Below are positions 42,907-51,136 of a stretch of 64,000 nucleotides of DNA, piece after piece. The notes under the pieces are model-generated. The model ran no database searches. It saw only the letters and a program-made list of their open reading frames with translations, and was not told the origin of the DNA. This stretch comes from Streptomyces olindensis (lineage in GTDB: Bacteria; Actinomycetota; Actinomycetes; Streptomycetales; Streptomycetaceae), in contig JJOH01000007.1 in the NCBI GenBank assembly GCA_000696115.1, forward strand, positions 124,001 through 188,000, written 5' to 3'. Both the position numbers and the translations under genes were made by a program. How positions within the stretch are numbered: the first letter of the stretch is position 1; each line of letters begins with the position of its first letter.

Positions 42907-43443
42907 CTACGGGGCGGGCACCGGAACGACGTCGCCCGCCGCGTCGCAGCGGACGGTCCAGGGTGTCTCGTAGCCCTCCTCGTAGACCCGTACGTCCACC
43001 TCGGGGGATCGTCCGCTGTCGGACGCCTGGGCACCGGCCGCGGTGCAGATGACCTGGCTGAGCCCGAGACCGCCACCACGGGTCATGTTCGCCACGGTCA
43101 CGGGGAGGCGCACGTCCACGGCGCCGTCGGCGCCCTGCGCGACCAGCCCCCCGTCGAGTGGAGGTACCTCGGTGCTCAGGCCGCGAGCGCGTTCGGCGGC
43201 GTCGGGGCCCCTGAGGAGCAGGTCGAGTGCCTTTTGCGGGTTCGGAGGGGCGTCGACCTCGCGGGTGACGGCCTGAATGCCGTACGGGCCGACGAAGTAG
43301 AGCCGGGCATAGTGGTGCGAGGACCCCGGTTCGCGGAGGCCGGACGCCGGGGCGCCGGCTCGGACCGGGCCGGTGGAGCCGATCCCGCAGCCCGCCGACA
43401 GCACGCCCACCACGGCTACGAGACAGGTGAGTCGGCGCTTCAT
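42907..43443 (-). CDS. GerMN-domain lipoprotein
   Basis: 178 residues with lipobox VGVLSAGCGIG (Cys19). The GerMN-type domain: ARLYFVGPYGIQAVTREVDA, PQKALDLLLRGPDAAERARG, VDVRLPVTVANMTRGGGLG. ATG overlaps the kinase stop (ATGA), so it is the third gene of the two-component operon. Lipoproteins in this position (for example beside Cse/Afs-type systems) modulate the sensor at the envelope. Confidence 0.85.
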   Translation of the reverse strand: MKRRLTCLVAVVGVLSAGCGIGSTGPVRAGAPASGLREPGSSHHYARLYFVGPYGIQAVTREVDAPPNPQKALDLLLRGPDAAERARGLSTEVPPLDGGLVAQGADGAVDVRLPVTVANMTRGGGLGLSQVICTAAGAQASDSGRSPEVDVRVYEEGYETPWTVRCDAAGDVVPVPAP

Positions 43444-44891
43444 GGCTGGTCCTCCTGCCGGGGGGTGAGGGGAAGCGTGATGGTGAACACCGCGCCGCCG
43501 CCGGGGAGGTTGGCGGCGGTGAGGGCGCCGTGGTGCAGCCGTACGTTCTCCCTCGCGATGGCGAGTCCCAAGCCGCTTCCCTCGGACCGGCCCCGGGCGG
43601 CGTCCCCCTTGTAGAAACGGTCGAAGACGTGCGACAGGACCTCGTCGGGGATGCCGGGGCCCGCGTCGGCGACGTCGATCACCAGGGACTCCCGCGTGGC
43701 GGTCGCCCGGACCGTGACGGGAGCGGCGCCGTGGCGCAGCGCGTTGCCGATCAGATTGGCGAGGACGACGTCGATGCGCCGCGCGTCGACCCGGATGCGC
43801 GGGTCGTCCTCGGGTAGCTCGGTGATCACCTCGTCCGGCTCGCGCCAGCCGCGCAGGTGAAGCGTCTTGTGGACGACGGTGCGCAGGCTCACGTCGTCCA
43901 GGTGCAACACCGCCGCACCCGCGTCGAAGCGGGAGATCTCCATGAGGTCCTCGACCATGCCGGTCAGCTTGCGGGTCTCGTCGCTGATGAGGAGGACCGC
44001 GTCGGCGGTGTCCGGAGGCAGGATGCCGGAGCGGGCGTCCTCGTCGAGGGCGTCGGTGACGGCGGCCATGGCGGCGAGCGGCGTCCGCAGCTCGTGCGAG
44101 ACGTCCGCGGCGAACCGGCGGGCATGGGCCTCCATCCGCCGCAGTTCCGCGCCGTCCCGCTCCAGTGCGGCCGCCATGGTGTTGAACGTGCCGGTCAGCG
44201 CGGCGAGTTCGTCCTTGCCGACGATGTCCAGGCGGGTGTCCAGGGCGCCCGAGGTGATCTTCTCGGCGGCCGTACGCAGCTGCCGTACGGGACGCAGCAC
44301 CCGGTGGGCCGCGAACAGGGCGGGCACGACGGCGAAGGCGAGCGTGGGGACGGCGCCCGCCCAGGCCGCGGTGATCAGGGCGGAGACGTCGGCCTGTTCG
44401 CCGTCCAGTGACAGGACGGCGTAGGCGACCAGCCCCGAGGGTTTCCGCGCTCCCTCACGCCCACCGGTGTAGCTGATCGGCATGCCGATGAGCAGCCGGG
44501 GCCCGTCGGCGTGCTCGACCCGCTCGTAGAAGGTGGCGTCGCCGTTCTCCGCCGCGTCGCGCAGGGCGCCGCTGACGCCGCTCGCGGTGCCGATGAGCGG
44601 CCCGCCGTCGCGGGCGACGGCCGTGTGCCGGCCGTGCGCGTCCGAGGCGCTGTCCAGCCGGCGCGCGAAGATGCGCAGATCCACGTCGGTGGGATCGGCC
44701 GGGAGGTTGGGGGCGAGCGAGGCGATCTGGAGGCGCAGTTCGCGGACGGCGCTGTTCTGGGTGCGGTCCAGGATCGAGCTGCGGGCCTGCCGGAAGGTGA
44801 GCAGGGCGGTGATCGACGCGCTGAGCGCGGCGACGAGGACGAACGCGACGACCAGGCGTGGCCGCAGCCCGCGGGGCAGGATGGGTTTCAT
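43440..44891 (-). CDS. Sensor histidine kinase
   Basis: 483 residues. TM1 LVVAFVLVAALSASITALL (~12), extracytoplasmic sensor to ~165, TM2 GAVPTLAFAVVPALFAAHRV, HAMP (VLRPVRQLRTAAEKITSG), HisKA with FAADVSHELRTPLAAMAAVT (phosphorylated His), then N-box NLIGNALRHGA, DAGPGIP (G1), FDRFYKG (F), GSGLGLAIARENV (G2). It phosphorylates the adjacent response regulator; start codons overlap by 4 bp. The stimulus is unknown; the lipoprotein partner suggests envelope state. Confidence 0.93.
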   Translation of the reverse strand: MKPILPRGLRPRLVVAFVLVAALSASITALLTFRQARSSILDRTQNSAVRELRLQIASLAPNLPADPTDVDLRIFARRLDSASDAHGRHTAVARDGGPLIGTASGVSGALRDAAENGDATFYERVEHADGPRLLIGMPISYTGGREGARKPSGLVAYAVLSLDGEQADVSALITAAWAGAVPTLAFAVVPALFAAHRVLRPVRQLRTAAEKITSGALDTRLDIVGKDELAALTGTFNTMAAALERDGAELRRMEAHARRFAADVSHELRTPLAAMAAVTDALDEDARSGILPPDTADAVLLISDETRKLTGMVEDLMEISRFDAGAAVLHLDDVSLRTVVHKTLHLRGWREPDEVITELPEDDPRIRVDARRIDVVLANLIGNALRHGAAPVTVRATATRESLVIDVADAGPGIPDEVLSHVFDRFYKGDAARGRSEGSGLGLAIARENVRLHHGALTAANLPGGGAVFTITLPLTPRQEDQP

Positions 44892-45586
44892 GCGGGCAGC
44901 GGGCCGAAGCGGTAGCCGAAGCCACGTACGGTCTGGACGTACACCGGGCGGCGGGGATCCGCTTCGATCTTGGCGCGCAGCCGCATCACACAGGCGTCGA
45001 CCAGGCGGGCGTCCGCGTAGTAGCTGTGCTCCCAGATGTCCTCCAGCAGCTGCTGGCGGCTGAAGGTCCGCTCCGGGGCGGCGCTGAGAAAGAGCAGCAG
45101 CTTCAACTCCGAGGGGGCCAGAGGGAGTTCCTCGCCGTACTTGCGGACGATCAGCGCGTCGCGGTCGATCTCGAGATCGCCCACCGAGGTCGGACCGGCA
45201 CCGGTGTCGCCGCCGCCCGGGGAGGGGGCGACGCGGCGCAGCACCGCGCGCATCCGGGCCTCGATGACGGCGGCGCCGGCGGGCTTGACGACGTAGTCGT
45301 CGGCGCCCGTCTCCAGGCCGATCACCACGTCGATGTCGTCGCCGCGCGCGGAGAGGATCACGATGGGGACCTGGCTGGTCTCGCGGATGCGGCGGCATAC
45401 TTCCAGGCCGCTCATGCCGGGCAGCATCAGGTCGAGGAGCACCAGATCCGGCTTGATGGCGACCAGGGCGTCGAGACCGTCCTCGCCGGTGCCGACCGCC
45501 TCGGTCTCGTGCCCGTTGCGGGCCAGGCCCAGGACGACACCGCGGCGCACGGCCGGATCGTCCTCGATCAACAGGACACGGCTCAT
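44888..45586 (-). CDS. OmpR-family response regulator (CseB/AfsQ1-like)
   Basis: 232 residues. Receiver: LLIEDDPAVRRG (acidic pair), LVLLDLMLPGMSGL (phospho-Asp), ILSARGDDIDVVIGLETGAD (Thr position is Ser) and DYVVKPAG (Lys). The DNA-binding winged helix follows: ELPLAPSELKLLLFLSAAPE, RQQLLEDIW, VDACVMRLRAKIE, TVRGFGYRFG. The start MSRVLLIEDD at 45586 fits the family; the frame is open to 45640. A duplicated GAAGGGAATCC leader contains the ribosome site. Confidence 0.92.
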   Translation of the reverse strand: MSRVLLIEDDPAVRRGVVLGLARNGHETEAVGTGEDGLDALVAIKPDLVLLDLMLPGMSGLEVCRRIRETSQVPIVILSARGDDIDVVIGLETGADDYVVKPAGAAVIEARMRAVLRRVAPSPGGGDTGAGPTSVGDLEIDRDALIVRKYGEELPLAPSELKLLLFLSAAPERTFSRQQLLEDIWEHSYYADARLVDACVMRLRAKIEADPRRPVYVQTVRGFGYRFGPLPA

Positions 45587-45590
45587 GTAC

Positions 45591-45617
45591 GGATTCCCTT
45601 CACGGATTCCCTTCCAC
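45591..45617 (-). repeat. Tandem duplicated leader (ribosome-site region) of the response regulator
   Basis: GGATTCCCTTCAC and GGATTCCCTTCCAC are adjacent, so two AAGGGAATCC ribosome-site-like units lie head to tail before the ATG at 45586. Confidence 0.6.
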
Positions 45618-45682
45618 GGTGAGCGTGTTGTTCCGACCATTGTGTGAGCCGTCAGGAGGCCCGGGGGGGCCGGGGCCGGGGG

Positions 45683-46942
45683 TCACTCCAACCGGCCGAT
45701 GTCGACCGTGCCCGCCCCCGGCACCGGCTCCGGCACCGCCGCCCACAGGACGACTCCGGCCAGGGCCGCCGCGGCCGTCGCGATCACTCCGCGCCTGCCG
45801 CGCGCCCACCCCGCCCGGAACCGCACCGGATCCTCGACGAACCGCTTCGTCACCGCCGCGGCCACCAGCGACACCCCGATCGCGACGACGGTCGCGCCCC
45901 GGTCCCCGAGCCCCGACAATCGGGGCAACAGCAGCAGGTACACCGGCCAGTGCCACAGATACAGGCTGTACGACAGCTCCCCCAGGCGTTGCGGCAGGCG
46001 GCCGCCCGCGATCCGTGCCGCCCGGGTGCCCGGCACCCGGGCCATCAGGACGATCATCACGGCCGCGGCGAGAGAGTGCAGGAAGAGCCCGCCCCGGAAG
46101 AGCAGGGGCGCGGTCTCGCCCTCGGTCACGGTCCACGCCGCCAGCAGCCCGCACCCCAGGACCAGGCAGACGAGGTCGGCGGCGCGGCGCGGCACGCGGC
46201 GCGCGAGGTCGCACACCGGCGCGGTGGCCGCGAGCGCCCCGAGCAGCAGGGCGGCGCCACGGGTGTCGGTGCCCTCGTAGGCGCGGGTGGTGTCCACCGC
46301 CGCCCCCAGCGAGACGGTCAGGGCGAGGGAGACCAGGGCGCCCACGCCGGCGAGCGAAGCCACGAGCGGCTCACCGCACCGTCCTCGGGCGGCCACCGCC
46401 ACCACCAGCGGCCAGACCAGGTAGAACTGCCACTCCACGCCGATGCTCCACAGGTGGGCGAAGACGCGGGTGTCGGAGGCGTTCCAGTAGCCCACCTGCT
46501 CGGCGATGTAGTGCCAGTTGACCGCCTGGGCCCCGACCCAGGGCATGTCGTCGAGCGCGAAGCGCAGCTGCGCCGTGCTCCCCCACGCCCATGTGGCCGC
46601 TCCGGTCACGACCACCACGCAGACGAGAGCGGGCAGCAGGCGACGGGCCCGGCGGGACCAGAACACGGCCAGGGCGATCCGGCCGCGCCCCATCGCCTCG
46701 CCGAGGAGCAGCCCGGTGATCAGGTAGCCGGAGAGCACGAAGAACAGGTCGACGCCGAGAAACCCGCCGCGCAGATGCCCGGCGTGGAAGAGCAGCACGG
46801 CCGCGACCGCGAACCCGCGCAGCCCGTCGAGGGCTGCCAAGTGCGCACGGCCCACCCCGCTGCGGCGTGTCACACGGCGCCGGGCGGGCACCGTGCGGCC
46901 GGGCGCGGGCGCGGGTGCGGGTGACGGAAGACGCGAGAGCAT
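45683..46942 (-). CDS. OafA/YrhL-type membrane acyltransferase
   Basis: 419 residues, ~10 helices. Acyltransferase-3 motifs: LDGLRGFAVAAVLLFHAG (H near N-term), GGFLGVDLFFVLSGYLITGL, WSRRARRLLPAL (RxxR), HLWSIGVEWQFYLVWPL and LGELSYSLYLWHWPVYLL. It transfers acyl groups to envelope polysaccharides or secondary metabolites. Only the membrane domain is present; the SGNH domain is a separate gene immediately upstream (46959-47771). Confidence 0.92.
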   Translation of the reverse strand: MLSRLPSPAPAPAPGRTVPARRRVTRRSGVGRAHLAALDGLRGFAVAAVLLFHAGHLRGGFLGVDLFFVLSGYLITGLLLGEAMGRGRIALAVFWSRRARRLLPALVCVVVVTGAATWAWGSTAQLRFALDDMPWVGAQAVNWHYIAEQVGYWNASDTRVFAHLWSIGVEWQFYLVWPLVVAVAARGRCGEPLVASLAGVGALVSLALTVSLGAAVDTTRAYEGTDTRGAALLLGALAATAPVCDLARRVPRRAADLVCLVLGCGLLAAWTVTEGETAPLLFRGGLFLHSLAAAVMIVLMARVPGTRAARIAGGRLPQRLGELSYSLYLWHWPVYLLLLPRLSGLGDRGATVVAIGVSLVAAAVTKRFVEDPVRFRAGWARGRRGVIATAAAALAGVVLWAAVPEPVPGAGTVDIGRLE

Positions 46943-46958
46943 GAAGTCGACCGTTCCG

Positions 46959-47771
46959 TCAGGCGGCGCAGCCGAGCTTGTCGTATCGCTCGTCGCCGGT
47001 CCAGGATTCCCGGGCCCAGGAGTCCACCGACGCCGGCGTGAAGTTCTCCTGCTCGCCGAGCTTGTCGGTGAACCACTTGGCGAAGGCGGCCGCTCCCTGT
47101 TGGCAGTTGTGGATCCCGTCCGCGGCGCGCTGTGCCTTGGCCGCCGAGGCGTCGGTGCCCCACACCTGCGAGGCGTCGAAGAAGGCCGCCGTGCCACCGC
47201 TCTTCCCGGCGACTTCCGCGGCTGCCTTGGGGGCGGTGCGCATCTGCGCCTCGTGCGGCCGGTAGAACGCGTCGATCTTGATGGGCGGCGGCGAGACGAA
47301 CACCAGCTTGGCCCCGGCGTCCTCGGCCGTGTCCACGGCCTTCTCGTAGGCGGCCCGCTGCTGGTCCGGGCTTCCCCAGTCGTACGTCGTGACCTGGTAG
47401 GCGATCACGGTGGGACGGAACGACTCGATGTCCTTGCGCAGTTGCTTCCAGGTCTCGGCCGAGATCATCCGCGTGATCTTCTCGCCGCTGTCGACGATCG
47501 TGCCCCCGCCATCCGAGGAGGAGTTCTCGAACTCCACCCCACTGGCCTTCAGGGCCGCGCCCAGGGCGGGAGCCTCGGCGCCCGCGATGGAGTCGCCCAG
47601 CCACAGCACCTTCGCGCCGGTGCTCGTCGTCGGGTTGCCGTTCCCCTCGTCCCGGGTGCCGGTGCCCTGCTCGCCGCACCCGGCCGTGGTGAGGCCGAGC
47701 AGGGCGACCGCGGTGACCGTGCTCAGGGCGTGGCGGGGGGAACGGGGACGGGACTTGTGCCTGCTGTTCAT
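46959..47771 (-). CDS. SGNH/GDSL-type lipoprotein, partner of the acyltransferase
   Basis: 270 residues. Lipobox GLTTAGCGEQG (~32). SGNH blocks: LWLGDSIAGAEAP (GDS nucleophile, ~58), GGGTIVDSG, VIAYQVTTYDWGSP (block III-like), and a C-terminal WTGDERYDKLGC. It is secreted and anchored. 16 bp before the acyltransferase, so the pair replaces the fused OafA-SGNH arrangement: the lipoprotein likely completes acetyl transfer outside the membrane. Confidence 0.85.
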   Translation of the reverse strand: MNSRHKSRPRSPRHALSTVTAVALLGLTTAGCGEQGTGTRDEGNGNPTTSTGAKVLWLGDSIAGAEAPALGAALKASGVEFENSSSDGGGTIVDSGEKITRMISAETWKQLRKDIESFRPTVIAYQVTTYDWGSPDQQRAAYEKAVDTAEDAGAKLVFVSPPPIKIDAFYRPHEAQMRTAPKAAAEVAGKSGGTAAFFDASQVWGTDASAAKAQRAADGIHNCQQGAAAFAKWFTDKLGEQENFTPASVDSWARESWTGDERYDKLGCAA

Positions 47772-47845
47772 GCCCCCAGCACAACAGCCTTCGAGCGTCC
47801 GGCCGCCCGCCGTCATCGTTTGCTCATAGTCCGGTCAAGGAGCGC

Positions 47846-48526
47846 TCATGAAGGCCGGCGGATCTCGCGCAGTTCCATCGCCGCGGGAGGTGGGAGGGAG
47901 CCGGGGCGCGGTGTCTGGAAGGCCTGGAAGAGGTAGGCGAGCAGGCGCCGGGAGGCGGCGAGGGCGGTTTCTCTCGGTTGTCCGGCGAGGCCGCTGTTGG
48001 CCAGGAGCAGGAGGGTGATGTCGGCGGGGTCGAAGTCGTCGCGCAGCTGTCCCGTCTCGCGGGCACGCTGAACCAGCCGCGCCAGAGCGTCCTCGGCGCG
48101 GTCGCGTTCGTGATCGTGGTCAAGGGTGTCGGGGAACTGATCGAGGAACACGGTGGCGAAGCCGCGGTCGGTCACCTGTGTGGTGCACACCTTCTCCAGG
48201 AGGGCGTACAGGCCGTGAGCGGGGTCAGGGTCGGCGAGAGCCTCGTCGAAAGCTGCCGCGCAGAGGGCGAGTTGCTCGGCGAAGGCGGCGGTGGCGAGCG
48301 CGGTGCGGGTGGGGAAGCGGCGGTAGAGGGTGGCCACGCCGACGCCGGCGCGGCGGGCGACGGCGCTCATGGGGGCGTCGACGCCCTGGTCCGCGAAGAC
48401 CTCGCGCGCGGCTTCGAGGAGGCGTTCCCGGTTGCGCCGGGCATCGGCGCGCAGGGCCGCCGGGTCTGTGTCGCCGGGCACCTCGCCGACGTGCCCGGAC
48501 GGCTTGTGAGATGGCTGAGCGGGCAA
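47846..48526 (-). CDS. TetR-family repressor
   Basis: 226 residues. HTH RERLLEAAREVFADQGVDAP, MSAVARRAGVGVATLYRRFP (~30-70). Divergent from an SDR gene with a perfect palindrome GGACGA-TG-TCGTCC between (48549-48562). TTG start at 48526 is uncertain; a later GTG is possible. C-terminal domain of the TetR_C_33-like helical type. Probably represses itself and the SDR. Confidence 0.9.
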   Translation of the reverse strand: MPAQPSHKPSGHVGEVPGDTDPAALRADARRNRERLLEAAREVFADQGVDAPMSAVARRAGVGVATLYRRFPTRTALATAAFAEQLALCAAAFDEALADPDPAHGLYALLEKVCTTQVTDRGFATVFLDQFPDTLDHDHERDRAEDALARLVQRARETGQLRDDFDPADITLLLLANSGLAGQPRETALAASRRLLAYLFQAFQTPRPGSLPPPAAMELREIRRPS

Positions 48527-48548
48527 TGTCTCTCACTTCGAGCTGAAC

Positions 48549-48562
48549 GGACGATGTCGTCC
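48549..48562. promoter_or_regulatory. Putative TetR operator
   Basis: Perfect palindrome GGACGATGTCGTCC, midway between the divergent TetR and SDR genes. Confidence 0.6.
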
Positions 48563-48662
48563 ACTTACGGGTCTAGCGTGAGCGTACAGCGGGCGCACAC
48601 AGCGCCTCCGCAGCTCCGGAACGCGACCGCGAGACGGGGGCGACCTTGAACGGAGAGCAGTC

Positions 48663-49451
48663 ATGGATCTCGATCTCGACGGCAAGCGTGTCCTCGTCAC
48701 CGGGGCGAGCAAGGGCATCGGCCTCGCGATCGTCCGGGCCTTCCGCGCCGAAGGCGCCGAAGTCGTCGCCGTGTCTCGGGAAACCACCTCCGAACTCCAG
48801 GCCACCGGCGCCAGGTTCGTGTCCGCCGACCTCGCCGAACCGGCTGCCGCGCAACGGATGGTCGAGAGCGTGCTCGACCTGGACCCGCGCCTCGACGTCC
48901 TCGTCAACAACGTCGGCGGCGGGAGCACGTCCAGGGAGGCACTTGCCGATCCCTTCGGTGGCGGGGTCGACGCCTGGGCGAGCGTCTTCGCCCTGAACCT
49001 CGGTGCCGCCGTGGAGACGACCCGGGCCGCGCTCCCCGCGTTGACCAGGTCCCGGGGCGCGGTCGTGAGCATCAGCTCTCAGAACGCCCGCGATCCGCGC
49101 GGAGTGCCGCTGTCCTACTCGGCGGCCAAGGCCGCGCTCAACGCCTTCTCCCGGGGCCTGGCCGAACAGGTCGCGGAATCGGGGGTCCGGGTCAACGTCG
49201 TCACCCCGTCCGGAACGCGGACCCCGCTGCTGACGGGCGGTGACGGCTTCGGTGCAGAACTGGCGGGGCACCTGGAACTCGACCAGGACACGCTGTTGGC
49301 GATGCTGCCCCAGCAAGCCGGAATGGTGACCGGCGCATTGATCGAGCCGGCCGAGATCGCTCGGGCCGTGCTGCTGCTGGCTTCTCCGACGATGCCAAGC
49401 GCGATCGGCTCCAACTGGGTGGTGGACGGCGGCGCCCTCAAGACTCCCTGA
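48663..49451 (+). CDS. Short-chain dehydrogenase/reductase
   Basis: 262 residues, classical SDR: VTGASKGIG (~12), NNVGGG (~79), Ser in VVSISSQNA, YSAAKAALN (Tyr/Lys ~152), GTRTPLL after the PG-equivalent. NADP preference suggested by SRETTSE after the second strand. GGAGAGCAG lies before the ATG. Regulated presumably by the divergent TetR. Substrate unknown. Confidence 0.92.
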   Translation: MDLDLDGKRVLVTGASKGIGLAIVRAFRAEGAEVVAVSRETTSELQATGARFVSADLAEPAAAQRMVESVLDLDPRLDVLVNNVGGGSTSREALADPFGGGVDAWASVFALNLGAAVETTRAALPALTRSRGAVVSISSQNARDPRGVPLSYSAAKAALNAFSRGLAEQVAESGVRVNVVTPSGTRTPLLTGGDGFGAELAGHLELDQDTLLAMLPQQAGMVTGALIEPAEIARAVLLLASPTMPSAIGSNWVVDGGALKTP

Positions 49452-49473
49452 CGGCCCGACACGTGGGGGTCCG

Positions 49474-49491
49474 ACGCCGCGCGGGCGGCGT
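49474..49491. terminator. Bidirectional terminator between convergent genes
   Basis: Perfect 7-bp stem ACGCCGC/GCGGCGT with a 4-nt loop, followed by TTT, between the SDR stop and the thioesterase stop. Confidence 0.6.
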
Positions 49492-49503
49492 TTCCCGGCC
49501 GCC

Positions 49504-50016
49504 TCACTGAACGGGTGAGCCCTCTCCCTCCGGCGAGGCGGACCGCGGCTCCCTCGCCTGCAGCGTCGCCAGGAGTTCGTCCGACATCAGCGGTCGGCTG
49601 AATTCCAAGAGGTCCCAGGTCAGCGGAGCCGGTCGCAGCGTGCCGGCGTCGAGGTTCACCATGGCTCGCGTTCCGCGGGCGTGGACAGTCTCGCGATCAG
49701 CGGACAGGATCACGAACTCATAGGTGAAACTCGAACGCCCCACATGTCCGAGCCAGAACCGCACCTGGACCTCCCCCAGCCGAGTGATGGGGACGTCATA
49801 GGTCAGCTGCATCGACCGGACCACCTGAACCATCTCCGGAGATCCCGAACCACGGCCGAAGGGAAACCCCTTTCGGATCAAGTAGCTGTTGAATGCCCGC
49901 TCGAAGAGGAAGGGGAATTTGTTGTGATGGACCATGCCGTACGCATCAAGGTCTTCGAAGTGCACGGAAACCGTTTCGTAAACGCCCACGGGTTCCTTGC
50001 TCCTGGCCGAGGTCAT
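49504..50016 (-). CDS. Acyl-CoA thioesterase, 4HBT hotdog family
   Basis: 170 residues: VSVHFEDLDAYGMVHHNKFP (the D-x-D-A-x-G-x-V-x-x-x-x-Y/F signature with catalytic Asp), FLFERAFNSYLIRKGFP and SRPLM C-terminus. It hydrolyses 4-hydroxybenzoyl- or other acyl-CoA/ACP thioesters. ATG 50016 fits the family; weak ribosome site. Convergent with the SDR. Confidence 0.85.
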   Translation of the reverse strand: MTSARSKEPVGVYETVSVHFEDLDAYGMVHHNKFPFLFERAFNSYLIRKGFPFGRGSGSPEMVQVVRSMQLTYDVPITRLGEVQVRFWLGHVGRSSFTYEFVILSADRETVHARGTRAMVNLDAGTLRPAPLTWDLLEFSRPLMSDELLATLQAREPRSASPEGEGSPVQ

Positions 50017-50121
50017 GATGAATCCGTTTCTGACGAATGGTTCGGTCGCCACGCCTCCCATGCCCCCGCTTGACGTCCCGAGCGGCGTGGTTATTCGTAT
50101 CACCAAAGGGGGGAAGGTGCC

Positions 50122-51043
50122 ATGGACCAGCCTGTCCGCGACGCGTACGCGGTGCTCCTGCCGGTTGTGGAGGAGTTGTCCGTGAGCCCGTGGCTCCGCA
50201 CGCTCCTGGAGCGGGGGACAGTCGCCGTACTGCCCGGGGAGACCCGTGACGAGTACGTGGCTCGGAGCATGAGCCCCGAGCGTCGTGCCACGGAAACCGC
50301 CGCCGACTTCACCCGGTTCGTCAGCGAGGTCGAAGGTCTGGCGGGGACGTCTGTCCTCGTAGCGGTCGACCAGGAGCCGTGGGGCATCCAGCGGCTGCAC
50401 GGACTCGTCCCCGCCTACCCCGGGACCGGCCTGCTGCCGCAGCTCTCCGACGACGAGATCCGTTCATCCGCGAAGGCGGTGGCGGCAGCGGCGGCGGATC
50501 TCGGTGTGAACATGTTCCTCGCGCCCGTACTCGACGTCCTGCGCGGAGCCAATCCGAGGCTGGAGGGCCGCACCCTCGCGCTGGACCCCGACGAGGTGGG
50601 CAGGATCGCCGCCGCTGTCGTCACCGGTCTGCGGGACGGTGGCGTGGTGGCCGTCGGCAAGCATTTCCCGGGCTTCCCGCGACTCGATCTCGACCCCGCC
50701 CTCCAGGACACGGTGCTGGCGGCCGAGGAGACCGACGAAGCCGACCTCATCCCCTTCCGCCGCGTCGTCGAAGCCGGGGTCGGAGCAGTCATGCTCGGCC
50801 CCGCGGTCGTCGAGGCTCTGGATCCCCGCGAGCCGGCGGCCACCTCGAGGACGACGGTGGAACTCCTGCGCGGGCCGCTCGCCTTCGATGGACTGGTCAT
50901 CAGCGACGACCTCGACGCACCGAGCACCACGCGTGGCCGCAGCCTCGTCGACACGGTCTTCGCGAGCATCGAGGCGGGGGCGGGCTGTCGCGCGGGCCGC
51001 GGAGCACGTACGCGCGGTTGCCGAGACGGCCAAGGGCGTGTGA
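50122..51043 (+). pseudogene. GH3-family glycosidase (NagZ-type), C-terminally frameshifted
   Basis: From ATG 50122 (site AAGGGGGGAAGG): VAVDQEPWGIQRLHG, YPGTGLLPQLSDDEIR, NMFLAPVLDVLRGANPRLEG, VAVGKHFPGFPRLD (KHFPG substrate motif) and GLVISDDLDAPSTT (Asp nucleophile region). Near 50985 (FASIEAGAGCRAG) the protein sequence is lost; the other frame supplies AEHVRAVAETAKGV and a stop at 51043, so a short deletion plus frameshift removed ~20 codons. The original frame runs on into the neighbouring gene's antisense. NagZ-type enzymes remove beta-N-acetylglucosamine; this copy lacks the terminal strand. Confidence 0.65.
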
Positions 51044-51136
51044 GTCGGGGAGGGCGTGGAAGGCGCCGAGTCCGCATCCCGGGCTGTCGACGAGACGCTG
51101 CTTGGCCGTGTGCAGAGGAAGGGCTGTGGGGCGGCT

